This document shows, piece by piece, positions 35,199 through 46,580 of a DNA stretch of 62,500 bases. A model generated the notes under the pieces. That model had not been told where the DNA came from. It saw only the letters and a program-made list of their open reading frames with translations, and ran no database searches. Position 1 is the stretch's first letter; each line of letters opens with the position of its first letter. The DNA is from Theodoxus fluviatilis (taxonomy: Eukaryota; Mollusca; Gastropoda; Cycloneritida; Neritidae), in assembly GCA_034096865.1 (NCBI GenBank), contig JAWQFJ010001236.1:85001-147500 (forward strand). The letters run 5' to 3'. Both the position numbers and the translations under genes were made by a program.

Positions 35199-35560
35199 TG
35201 CTCAATGTTACGACAGTAATGTAAACAAAATTCCTTTGTTGCCCTTCTACACACTTACACACACACGCATGTATGCATGCACGCACACAGGCACTCAAAC
35301 ATTCTATGCTGTCGATCCATGCAAAATCTTAATGTGCTGCAAGAAAATGAAACTACAAGGCCCAAAAGAGAAAAGGAAGAGCATTGCAACCACTTTGTTT
35401 ACACCTCACATAATCACTACTGTTCAAGTGTACTAAACAGGCTAAAACAATTCTACTTTCGCAAATGTCTCCTTCATAAATAATTTTTCTTTCCTCGAGT
35501 CTGTGCTCTGTTTCTTGCTTTTGTAACCTGCACAAATTCCACATTTTATTTTTTGTGTTC
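35199..35560. other. Unique AT-rich sequence with short CA repeat
   Basis: No exon or mobile element was recognised before the possible exon at 35,565. Confidence 0.3.
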
Positions 35561-35564
35561 ACAG

Positions 35565-35635
35565 CCTCCCGAGACAGATTCTTCAAAAGGAAGTTGTGCA
35601 GATATGCAATGGACGGTTCTCCTCTTTTCATCAAG
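35565..35635 (+). CDS. Possible internal exon of an unrecognised plus-strand gene
   Basis: A pyrimidine-rich acceptor (TTTTATTTTTTGTGTTCACAG) precedes 71 bp that are open in more than one frame. The only good 3' splice partner is AAG followed by GCAAGC, which fits the strong consensus of rare GC-AG introns. The frame starting at the first base continues without a stop into the candidate at 36,394. No homology is recognised, so this is tentative. Confidence 0.2.
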
Positions 35636-36393
35636 GCAAGCATAAACCTGGCAAAACCTTAGATTTCCATGAAAAATTACCCAAAAGTTTCTTTATTAAC
35701 TCTACATCACTGACCATCGGAGAATCAATCCTGATCATTTCAAAGTGATTGCTGCTCATAATCATTGAAATAACTGCATCTCATTGCAACAGGGGTATTA
35801 GGAAGTAAACCTAATTAAATTAAAAATCATCGTAACTTGTTAACTAGATGTCTGATTTCAACATTTTTGGGGGACAGAATGATTCTTTTCCAGAGCTCTA
35901 ATCAGTGGCAAAGCTGGAAAAGCTGAAAATTGATTGGTTGTTTTAAATATTAGGCATTTGGCAGAGGCTGATATGAGTTTCAGGGTCTTAAATATTTCAG
36001 CCATTTTATTTCAGTTTGCTGCTTTAAAATTTTTTATGGATGGTATCAGTATCTTTTTCTCAGCACGTATTAGTCTAATCACTGTAAAAGTTTGCACTTA
36101 CTTAGGAAACAAACACACAAAAACTAAGCAATTTCTCAGGATGGGATGATTTTCATAAGCGACTGGGTTTTATTGAAATGTCAGCCATTTTTGCCATGAC
36201 CTTAACCTAGCAAAAATCATTTTGTGGAATAGTCCTATGGTTTCTCTCACATGCGTGTATCAGTTATCAAAAAGATTAGCAACCTTGAAGGAACCTAACA
36301 GGTAGACACTTCTGGGGGTTAATGCTAGATTGCTTCAGCCTAAAAATGCAAAGTGGAAGATTTCTGTCAGTTATCTGTGTTCTTTTGTTTCAG

Positions 36394-36457
36394 GTCCATT
36401 CCTGAAGAACTGGAGAAGATGTGCTCAGGAGACACACAATTTGAGAATAAAATGTGA
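36394..36457 (+). CDS. Possible terminal exon of an unrecognised plus-strand gene
   Basis: Preceded by TGTGTTCTTTTGTTTCAG. In phase with 35,565-35,635 it would encode SIPEELEKMCSGDTQFENKM and stop at 36,455. An AATAAA (36,446) overlaps the last codons. It lies tail-to-tail with the CCDC9-like gene. Chance cannot be excluded. Confidence 0.2.
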
Positions 36458-37909
36458 GAATTCCATAATTGGGTAACTTTTGTACAAAATTTATTCCTCA
36501 AAAGTGTAGTAAAACATTTCAAAAGCTCAGCCATTCTCACATGCCACTCACTGCCAACACACGTACAGGTGCAAAGTCATAAATGCATTGGGAATGTTTC
36601 CCTCAGTTTTTTGTTTTCGTTTTTTTGGTCTGAAAATGTTCACACCCTTTAGAACTCTCATCCTTTTCTTAAGAAGTACAATGCAAAGTTTTCTTCATGC
36701 AGCAGAAAAGCCAATCTGAATTCTTCAGTCTTTCACAAAATGAAAGAAATTTCATGAATTTTTAAAAGCACAATTATGGCTCTAAACATTCCCAGATCAA
36801 AAGAGTGCACAATGCCAGGGCTAGCATAGCACTACCATGAAGAAATAGTAATGGGTTCACAGCAAAAATGAGAAGGAGAAGTATTTACACCTTGTAATCA
36901 AAGTCTTTAAGACCAAGGACACCAACTGATGACAACAAAACTATCATCTCACACACAAAGTAGAACAGATACAAGAAGAGATGCCATTAAACATCATTAG
37001 ACTCACAAGACAGGTAAGCTAAAAGGAAGGCACAATTAAAATTAAATAAGCTGTGGCACATCTCCAAGTAAAAATACTGACACATGCCAGTATCTCTACG
37101 CCAGCCCACTTCATGTTCTAGTGAAACACTAGCACAAACTAACGGCAACTGAAGTAATTCAGCTGCTCACTCGAGTCAACAATATTGCACATTCTCAACA
37201 TCACTCTACAAGAAAAAAATTCCTTGAGTACAGAATCATAGTAAAAAAGGTTTAAAACACCAAATCAGGAGGACGTCTTAACTTTTTTATACAGGTTAAA
37301 ACCATAGTTTCTCTCTCTCAAATGAAGATTTATTAGATAGAACAGCCCATTTCTTTCAGCAGCAGCAAGCAGCGATGATGACTTACGTACACATGTGCGA
37401 CTGCAAGTGTGATGCAAATCACAAAGAACACAGACAGTGAGAATACCATGCTGTCTGTTTCTGTTGTATCACATTGGTGATCCAGGAAAAAGCACCTTTT
37501 TGCATCTTTCATTCCCAGTCAGCTTTTTTGGATAAATGTATCATGACACTACAATGTATGGTTGCACAAAAATAATGTGGATATTATATACACATTGTTT
37601 GCTGATAACAACCATGAGAAATTTCTCATTAATATTTTGCTTGCTAAGGAGTACAATTCCATCCCCAGTAACATGACTATTGTTTCATAACCGACCAAAA
37701 TACTTGTAAGAATGCAATCACACTTATGAGGAAGCAATCTGTTAAACTGAGAATATTCCTTTTCATTTTCACAATTTACTTGGGTAGTAAGTAGACTATA
37801 CTCTATCAAATAGAAAGTCACTTCACTAACACATACTGAGAAATCCCATTACTTTTGAGTAGTCATGTGTATATGTTTCCTCCCCCACTATTGAGCTTAC
37901 ATGGAAAAA
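36458..37909 (-). other. Probable 3' UTR or downstream flank of the CCDC9-like gene
   Basis: AT-rich and repeat-free. On the minus strand an AATAAA complement (TTTATT) lies at about 36,489 and is a candidate poly(A) signal about 1.4 kb after the stop codon. A closer TTTATT lies near 37,330. No coding exon is evident. Confidence 0.35.
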
Positions 37910-38082
37910 CTATGATTGTAACTCTAAAATGTCCTCCAAGTCATCATCATAATCAGATTGTGCAGACTGAAGTCGCATAATCCCCTCCATGTCTAGGTAG
38001 TAGCCATTGTCTTCATCATCCTCTGGCTCCATGACCAGGGAACTGGCGAAATTTTGCCCCTGTGTGTCCTCTACTGGTCGGT
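37910..38082 (-). CDS. CCDC9: CCDC9-like gene, terminal exon
   Basis: The acceptor TTTGTTTTCTCTTCCAG precedes a frame reading DRPVEDTQGQNF, then MEPEDDEDNGYYLDMEG and QSDYDDDLEDILELQS before TAG at 37,910. The acidic composition continues that of the upstream exons, which argues for the same gene. It requires one leftover base from the previous exon (phase 1), whereas the full-length previous exon ends in phase 0; see the finding on this joint. Confidence 0.6.
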
Positions 38083-38739
38083 CTGGAAGAGAAAACAAAG
38101 GTGTGGTAGGGAAGTAGGTGTAATTATGCATAATTGTTCATTCAGCAGCAGGTGAAACATATTCAGGGCAAAGCTGATGGCCGGATGCATGAATTGGTAA
38201 TCAACACAATTATAAAAGTGAAATGACTGGGATTTTCCATCACTCTACAACAGATCATCTGCAGTGAGTTTTATCAATGCTGCAACCCTATTCCAGGACA
38301 TGATGATGCTAGACAAATTACTTTCCATCTGACAGTTCGAAGCATCGGTACTGCCAAGGCTGTTGAATAAAGCCAATGACTTCTTGGGAAATCTTTTTTC
38401 CTCCATTGCAATCAAACAACATTGGTAATATTTTCAACTTGTTGGAATAATTCTTAACAATTCTTTCACATACTCCTTACAAAGGCTGTGAGAATTGCTT
38501 GTTAGTCCACTTAAATACCATGATAAAGTGACAAGGAAGCCTTTCCTTAATTAACAATACTGTGTGGCCATTCAAACGCACAGTGCTGTTCCTTGTTGCA
38601 TTGCAAAATATCATAGCATTGAATAAAGACAGCAGTGCACAGGAAGCAAGCAATCATGGGTTGCCCATGTTCCCCAACCTAGCTCACTTTTTCCCATCGC
38701 AATCTGCATGACAAATGAGGGATTTGGGATGAGCAGAAA

Positions 38740-38804
<65 letters not shown>

Positions 38805-38916
38805 ACACACACACACACACACACACACATTTATACATAAATGTACACACTGGCTTGTACACTTATACTCATGCACTCATGTATGCACCCATGCACACAC
38901 ACACACACTCTCTCTC

Positions 38917-38953
<37 letters not shown>

Positions 38954-40950
38954 ATAGATCTGATCTACTTATATTTCTTGTCATAATAATGACAGCAGTG
39001 TGCTGCTTTTCAAGTGTTACAGAGTGATGGAAGCCACAAATGACAGATTGATTTATCAACTCCAAATTAAAGGGACTCAAGGCACCACCAAATTACAATG
39101 CACACATAATGTGGAAAAACAAGACTTTGATTCAAGCATTGAAAAAAAAAGAAGGAAGGAATAAATAAATGAAAAGGCAAGAAAAAGCAATCTACCAACA
39201 ATAACAAAAACTTAGTAGAAAAGAGAGGTACATAGCACTAGCATTGAAAACTTTAATACCCAGGTGTCAAGACATTGGATTAGTAAAGGAAATTGGGAAA
39301 CCAAGATTAAATGGCATGTTAGTGTCCTATTTTAACACTGAATTTCCTACTGACAAGAACTCTGCACAATTAAATGACTGCCTGAAGCTCTGCACTGTTC
39401 CACTGGAGGTTACACACTCTAAGAGTGGGAGAAATCCCTGTAAGTTACAGCAACTATCAATAATTCTACCAGAGATGTCCTCATTTTTGTATAGTTGTCA
39501 ATTTGCATGCAATACACTGATCTTCAAAAGTTTTTCTTAGGCATCCAAGCTGAGATTTCTAACAATTTTGAGTTTCAGTACGAAAGTGGATATCAAGTCA
39601 GTTCACAGAAAACCCAGGAGAGCAATTCTCATCTTACTTGCGTCAAAACCCCATGGAATTATAACCAACAGATTTCCAGGTACACTCGAGGGTCGACAGT
39701 CTCAATCTTTTCAATAATTCTACCTCCTTCAACTGCATACTTTCATTCTCTTAATGGTCTGGTTTGTTAACTGTCAGAGTAGTCAAAATAATTCATCAGG
39801 ACAGCTCATCCCATTCAACAATTACAGTGTGAAGTTCCAGGAAAATTCTCCTCTGAACTACAGAGCTCTTCATGACTGGTCAGCAAAGAAGTAAAAATTT
39901 TTATAAACAGAGAATGAGTCATTACGCATTTATTCCTTCAAGCATTTCCTGGGTGCTACATTCTGAGAACATCCTGATATCACTTTTTCAAGCTTAGGTG
40001 TCTTGGCAGTACTAGTTGATTGAGATTCTTCAAGTGAGAAAAAGAGAGAACAACTCAACAATCTATTCCAATCTTTACAATTGGTTGTTTATGTTATGGG
40101 CGTGTTTTGAAGCAGCTAAAAACACTGATATTTGAAATTTTTTGGTGGATTTCATGCCAAGGAATACAATCAGGGGTTTGCTGGAAACTGTCACCAATTA
40201 AGCATTAAAGTTAAAAAGCTCTCAGCCCAGGACTTACAGGTGCCATTCAGCCTTAAGTGGAAGGTGCCTATGTCAAAGACACTAAAAAGTATATGATATC
40301 CACATTACTGCGGTGACAAAGCACTAGTAGCATGTGGACAAAGTTTTGAATGGACAGCCAAAATATCCTGGAATAAATTGCCTCTTACTTACTGGACAGG
40401 GGGTACAAACTCTGGAAACTTGAACTTAATGCAATCATCTGCCGGGGGAAAAATACCATGCAAAGTGTTAGAATTGACTGTGCACAAAAGTGCCAAGATG
40501 CAACAAGCATTGCATACACTTAGGAGACAAAAACAAAATGCCCAGACAAATGATTTCACCACTGGTCACATTAGCAGAATCAACAGACACACACAGAAAC
40601 ATCCAAGCTATAAGTTCACATCGACCTGCTATCACGTTTTCATTATACACACAAGCACACACATTCAGATTATTTCCTAGCAAATCAAAAAGTGCAAGGA
40701 AACTTACTCAAACTTACTTGAATTCAAATTAGATTTCAAGCAAAATCAAAGCCAAGAAAATAAGATGCAAATACAATTCTTCATTCAGTTACTTTTTGTC
40801 TGAAGGCACACAAATTCACAATAACTATTAAAAAGTATTCAAAAGAGGGGGGAACACCAAACAAACAGACAGCAAATACCAATGACATTCTGCTCTGCTC
40901 TTCCAGTGGCAAGTATTTGTTTTTTTCCATGACAATCAAGATGGAAAATT
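38083..40950 (-). other. CCDC9-like intron sequence
   Basis: AT-rich. Apart from the TA/CA/CT microsatellite at 38,743-38,950 nothing is recognised. The 60-98 codon frames at 39,244-39,770 and 40,378-40,732 lack recognisable features. Confidence 0.35.
38743..38950. repeat. TA, CA and CT microsatellites
   Basis: TA repeat (38,743-38,801), CA repeats (38,804-38,828 and 38,893-38,908), CT repeat (38,908-38,948). Confidence 0.9.
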
Positions 40951-40958
40951 ACTATAAC

Positions 40959-41846
40959 CAAAGATTATAGGTTACACAAAGATAGTTCATTAGCTCAATG
41001 TTGTTAGGATCGAGACACTTGCGCCCCTAAGCGGGAAGGAATATGGGGAAGTAATCACACCGCTTAGAGACATGTAAAAAAGCTTGCTTGTCGACGCGTT
41101 TCTGATGCGTTCCGATCATGTTTGTGAATACATTTACGGTGTAATGTGTAATAAAATGATTTGCTGCAACAATGGGGGTGTTTTGGCTTTGTTTTTTGTA
41201 GCAGGCGTTGTGAAATCGAAATATTTGGTTCATTGAAATTGATAGTTGTGCGCATGTCCATGAGCCTATAGTCCGTTTAAACATTGCTCTGTCAGTGGAG
41301 ACAAAGATTATTCGTCTGCTAGCCACCTATGTACATACGGTGAGGTTTGTTTACTTAGCTTTTGTGGGTTTTGTGCAGAAAGTATACGTTAAAACAGTCT
41401 AATATGACTATTTTCGAATAGTTTTTAATCTAATTAATATTTTTTCATGCTTTAACGCGGCCGGATCTTTGGCATTACTCCCCGGGCGTGCGAAGTCAGT
41501 AGTGTCCACTGACAGAGCAATGCTTAAACGGACTATAGGCTCATGGACATGTGCACAACTATCAATTTCGATGAACCAAATATTTCGATTTCACAACGCC
41601 TGCTACAAAAAACAAAGCCAAAACACCCCCATTATTGCAGCAAATCATTTTATTACACATTACACCATAAATGTATTCACAAACATGATCGGAACGCATC
41701 AGAAAGCGTCAACAAGCAAGCACTTTTACATGTGTGATTACTTCCCCATATTCCTTCCCGCTTGGTGCGCTGCGTTTCCGAGCGTCTTGTAACTTTATAT
41801 AGCAAAAGCTCGGCATGAGCTATCTTTGTGTAACCTATAATCTTTG
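40959..41846. mobile_element. 888-bp foldback transposon with 7-bp TSD
   Basis: The 27-bp termini begin CAAAGATTATAGGTTACACA and are perfectly inverted at the right end. CTATAAC flanks both sides (40,952-40,958 and 41,847-41,853). Inside, arms of about 270 bp (41,035-41,310 and 41,500-41,766) are inverted copies with few mismatches. The spacer holds sequence found inverted at 5,690-5,815. No transposase frame; the 64-107 codon frames in the arms are mirror images of one another. A 7-bp duplication with CA...TG ends does not fit hAT or piggyBac; P-like is possible but unproven. Confidence 0.8.
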
Positions 41847-41853
41847 CTATAAC

Positions 41854-42421
41854 TACTCTCTGCACAACACTTGTTTGGGGTGGTTTTACCATCCTTGCAG
41901 GTGCTACTTATCTTTAAAGTGGTTCACTGTGTAATTTAGGCTTCCATATGCAGACAGTCATGTTAGAAACCATCACTGTCATGCTAAAATATCAAACATG
42001 CCTTCTGCCTTCTCACAAATTCTTCATCCTTCTCTCAGCAGTTACAAAGGAAGATAAAGCATCAACATCTTCTGCTTTAACAAGCTTTTACCATATCAGT
42101 GACTTCACCAAAATTATCAAAGAGAAAAGAAAGTAGCATGTTATTATCAACAAGAAATGCATAAAAGCATCTAAACTGAATAGTGTAAAACTATTTCTTT
42201 GACAGGTTCTTTTGATTGTTGGAGGCATCATTGTGGAGATACTGACAGTGACTTTGTTTCTGTCATTACATAGCCACATTCTTTCATGTTGAGACTGGTT
42301 TGAAAGGTGAGTCTTGCCAGAATGTTAGTGCTATCCTGTGTATGTATATATGTATACAATGGGCAACTTTCAATACTTCCATAAATTCTATATAAGAGAT
42401 TATGAAAACAACATAGAAATA

Positions 42422-42506
<85 letters not shown>

Positions 42507-43280
42507 TCCAACAGTGGTGATTCCTGTTTACTTTTCTCACAGAAGATGTCAATCATGATCATAAATCAGGATAATCGTCAAACATCTACTCAAATGAGTA
42601 ATTTAGTTTCCTGCATTGCATCAAATTTTTAATGGATGAAAAAAAGTAGACAGCTATTTCTGGATTCAGCACAACTTTAAGCAGGAGCATTAAAACTCAA
42701 AACAGGTCCCAAAAATCCGAACCAGCTTCTGCAGAAAGCAGTCAGAATGAAAAAGAAAGGGAGAAAAAAGCCACTACGGAGGAAGCAGTCAGAAACAAAG
42801 AAAACAGAACATTAGCTCCACCATCCTGCCCCCACAAGCCCTGCAGCCACAAGCTTGGGAGCTCAACCACCAGCCCCTAGAGAGCCGAGCTTCCTGGATC
42901 TATGGAAAAGGTTGCTCATATTTAAAACCCAAGAGAGCCACACATCAACTCCCTACATGCTAGACACCTCAGTCCCTTAGGGTTCAGCTCCACAGTCCCA
43001 AGGAACAGAATGATCCAGTCTCAAGAAATTTGGGATCTTTGGCCCCTAGGGGAGCTGGGCACTGCAGCCCGGAGGGAGAAGGTGATCAAGCCTCCAGAGA
43101 AGGGAACCCTCCAGCCCAAAGAATGTAAATTCTGGCTTTTAGGGCAGTTCACTCACCAATACAGACCAGGGCAGCCAAAAGGCAGGCTGCCAGGCAGTGG
43201 GAGGAGGACAGTGGGTGTTAGTTTGAAGGCACGTGAAAGTGGAAAGTCAGCCCTTCAGAAGGCACGAGGACAATCCTTAC
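41854..43280 (-). other. CCDC9-like intron sequence
   Basis: Contains the GA repeat at 42,423-42,504. The 142-codon plus-strand frame at 43,010 is partly antisense to the exon at 43,281-43,396 and is not called. Confidence 0.35.
42423..42504. repeat. GA microsatellite
   Basis: About 41 perfect GA units. Confidence 0.95.
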
Positions 43281-43396
43281 AGATGACATGGGGACAGGGG
43301 GCGAGGATGAAGGCGAAGTCTCAGAGGGATTGCCTTCGCTTGTGGCCTCCTCAGCTTCCTCACCGCTCTCGGGAGTTGGCTTCGCCTCCTCAGCTG
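43281..43396 (-). CDS. CCDC9: CCDC9-like gene, penultimate acidic exon
   Basis: Acceptor TTGTATACTTGCAG. With one base from the large exon it encodes AAEEAKPTPESGEEAEEATS, then NPSETSPSSSPPVPMSS, ending at TCT followed by GTAAGG. An internal donor (AGCG followed by GTGAGG) ends the exon at 43,364 in a different phase that fits the terminal exon exactly. Low-complexity Glu/Ala/Pro/Ser composition. Confidence 0.65.
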
Positions 43397-44157
43397 CTGC
43401 AAGTATACAAGCAAATGTCTGTTCTAGAAATACAATGAGATCAATCTAACATATTCTTCTAAACAGTGCAGTCACCTTCCAAATGCTGAAACTCTTTTGA
43501 AGTGAATTTGTGCAAGGATCGACTGCAAAATCACTAGAGATGGTTAGAGATAGAGTGAGCCAAGTCACCATTTTCCTAGCCAGTCACCTTTCATAACTTG
43601 CATACAGAGATGAGGTGGGTCTTTTCTACCCCCCAACCCACACGGAGGGGCTATGAAGAAGGTGGAGGTAAATATGACATTCAATTAAAATATGAAATAC
43701 TTGGTCTGTTCTTTTAGCACACTTCTGAATATATATATTAACCTGGAGTAAAAGCCAAACAATGTCTGATGGGGCTCTGGCTACAACTCTACAGCACTTG
43801 ATCTGCAGCTGTTTGCAGCTTGCCAGGGCTGGGTCCAAGGTTGCTGGATCCCAGAGTTACAACTTCAAGCCTTGTGCTTAGTTAATTCACTTTGCTTCTC
43901 CCCACTCAGAAGTCTCTTCTTCTTCTTCTTCTTGTCGATCGCCACTCAGAAGTAAATCCAGGTACCCATGATGTCTGAGCTGGAAAATTGTGAAATTTAT
44001 CCTTGGGGCATTCATCCACACCTTAGTTACTCAAGTGTCAAAGTAGAGAGCATTGCTGACAGGGGACAAAAAAAGTGGTTGGCTTAACTGTGGAGTGTGC
44101 TTGAGCAAGGTCAACTTAAGAGTGGTGCACTGTATGGATGACTGAGAAATGTATTAC

Positions 44158-45666
44158 CTTTACCCTCAGTGGGCTGGGAGCTGGCATCAGTTGATGCCTC
44201 CTCTGCTGGTGCAGTGTCACCAGCATTACCAGCACTGGCCATCTGCTTGGGTTCTTCCTCTTCTTCCTTCTCCATCTTGCTGGCAGCTGACAGCTCCTCA
44301 AACAGACTACGTTCAGGTGCTGCTTCAGAAACCTTGCTTGGGCCTCCAACTTGTTCAACCTTGTCCTCCTTCTCTTCATGTTCTTCCTTCTCTTCATGTT
44401 CTTCCTCTTCTTCACACTCCTCTTCATGATCGTCTTCCTCTTTGATCTCCTCTTTCTCTTCATGCTCCTCTTTCTCTTCATCATCTTTCTCTTCAAGCTC
44501 CTCCTTCTCATGCTCCTCCTCTCCTTGATCATCTGCCTGCTCCTCAGGAGCAGATACTTCTGTGAGGTCAGCATCAGTACCCTCTTCTTGTTCAATGTAA
44601 TCTTCAAATTCCTCATCTTCAATGTCTGAGTATTCATCATCATCATCATCGTCGTCATCATCTTCTTCCTCTTCCTCTTCTTCATCTTCATACTCCTCTT
44701 CCTCAATTTCTGTCTCCTTTTCTGAGGCTCTGAGGCTCTCTGATGCTCCACTACTTAAGGAGACAGGTGGTTCATTTTGGGGTGCTTTTGAGGCACAATC
44801 AGGTCCGTCTTTTTCTGAGGGGGACTCAGGCTGGGGTGAGGCTTTCTTGGCCGTCGATCCCTCAGCCGAGTCCTTCCCTGGTTCACACTTTCTGCCAGGT
44901 CCCTCAGTGCCACTATTTTTCTTCGCAGAGGGGGCAGCCACTTTCAGGACCTCCTCTGTCTCTGCTGCTTTGTTAGCAGAGGCTTTGGAGGACTTAGCTG
45001 GGAGATGAGTGGGGGAGGTCTGTGACCCTCCTCCAGAGCTGCTGGGAGACAGAGTGTACCCACTAGGGTACTGGTCATTGGGGGTCAGCCCATAAGAAAT
45101 ATCTGACCGTGGTGAAGTGGGGCTGGAGAGATTGGCTGCCACTTCAGCAACCCAGTCGGCAACCTTCACGTGGTCAGGGGGAGTCTTGAAACCAACAGGT
45201 GACATGGGCAAAAATTCAGGTGCATGCGGATTCAATTTGCAGTCCAACTTGAGTTGGGGCTTGCCATTTCTACGTCCGTCTTCAGGGGTGTTCCCGTCAT
45301 CCCGTGACCTGCGCTGCTCCTTCTTACCAGGCTTCTTGGCCTCAGACTTGGAGGGCTTGGACCTTCCACGCCCAATTCCCTGACTGGGTTTGGGGGTGGC
45401 GGCAACTGCCTGTGGGCCCTTGGCATCATCCCAGTACTCAACCTCCACAGAGTCATCTGGCTCCTGGCTGAGGTTGTCGATCTTGACTACTAGGGAGTTG
45501 TGCTGCTGCTCCACCCGGCGTCCATCATCACTGCCTGAGAACGTGCGAGACCGAGGTCCCTTCTCCGTACCTGGTCCTCCTCGTCCTCTCCCCCGTCCTC
45601 TCCCTCTGCCCCGACCACGGCCCGCAGGGTTCTTTCCATCATCAGGTCCAATGTTAACACCTCCAG
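44158..45666 (-). CDS. CCDC9: CCDC9-like gene, large exon with RG repeats, PAM2 motif and acidic tail
   Basis: 503 codons. In order: AGGVNIGPDDGKNPAG, an RG dipeptide run (GRGRGRGRGRGG, about 45,585-45,635), SLVVKIDNLSQEP and VEVEYWDDAKG, a second Arg/Lys-rich patch, then CKLNPHAPEFLPMSP at about 45,200-45,241. The last is a close match to the PAM2 consensus (LN, Ala, EF, P) that binds the MLLE domain of poly(A)-binding protein. Next come WVAEVAANLSSPTSP, a Ser/Pro-rich stretch, and from about 44,730 down a very acidic region with Asp and Glu runs encoded by GAT/GAC and GAA/GAG repeats. The acceptor is TGTCATCCAG; the donor is AAAG followed by GTAATA. The frame also runs into the preceding intron, so the ATG at 45,721 is not the start. 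Ser- and Leu-rich antisense frames are shadows. Confidence 0.8.
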
Positions 45667-46580
45667 CTGGATGACATAAACAAGATTGTCCAAAAATTGC
45701 ACAGACTACCAAGCAGGTCATGCAGGTAAAAAGGTTGATACAGAGATTGTGGCTTTCTAATTTCTTTTTCCTTGCCTCATTGAATACTTCTTATTTCATA
45801 ATTGTTCAAGTACTTTTTTTCCAAGGTGACAGTTAAGCAGAAAGATATGCCTAAGGATAGATATTTCCTCAGTTTTGCATTCAGTGTTGAAAATTGAGAA
45901 CTGGCATTTCATCTGAGGGAGACATAAAACAAGTGAGCAGCTGAGTGTGTGCTCCATACGGAGGGTAAAAACTGCATAAACACATGCAAGAAACACAATT
46001 TCAGATGACTACACAATCAGACCTGGTACCAACACAACCACAATGCATATGTCATTAAAAAACCTGGATTAATTACAAATACACTAATCTCATCATGCAA
46101 ATCAAAGACGTGAACATCTTTCAAAGTTGTTATTCTTTTTGAGAAATAATAAAAATCAAAAGAACTCAACAGGGTTAATCAGCCAAGGGAGAAATGAGCA
46201 GCCCTTGCTCTGGTAAGGCCCCTTCCCAAAATGCAAAATACAAAAAAATAACAACCACACAAACAAAAAGAAATCCTATAAAATTCAAGAACTGGATCAG
46301 GTGTCTGGCAAAAATAATACTGGAGAAACTCAACAAGGCATGCCAGGGTAGTAGAACCTGCAGCTCTGGGACAGCTGGAGTCTGCCCTCCATAGGCATGC
46401 AATGCAAAGACTGCATCCGTCAGTGGAACTGGAGAAGACAGGAAGGGGGAGGTGGGGAGGAAGGGGAGGAGAGACATGCAGGAACAGTTTTTCCAAGACT
46501 AAGCTGCTCTTTCCATGTGAGGCTACGGATAAGGGGTGATGAGGCTATGGATAAGGGGGGTGGGGGGAGCAGGCAGGCTT
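45667..46580 (-). other. CCDC9-like intron sequence
   Basis: No exon recognised. The G-rich stretch at 46,440-46,575 passes into the minisatellite. Confidence 0.35.

Noticed and set aside
41027..41792. Two similar ORFs (99 and 107 codons) on opposite strands
   Set aside because: They are the two arms of one inverted repeat; the similarity is DNA-level, not a gene pair.
44149..45008. Plus-strand Ser-, Leu- and Phe-rich ORFs opposite the acidic exon
   Set aside because: Shadows of the GAA/GAT codon runs of the CCDC9-like exon; no independent domain.
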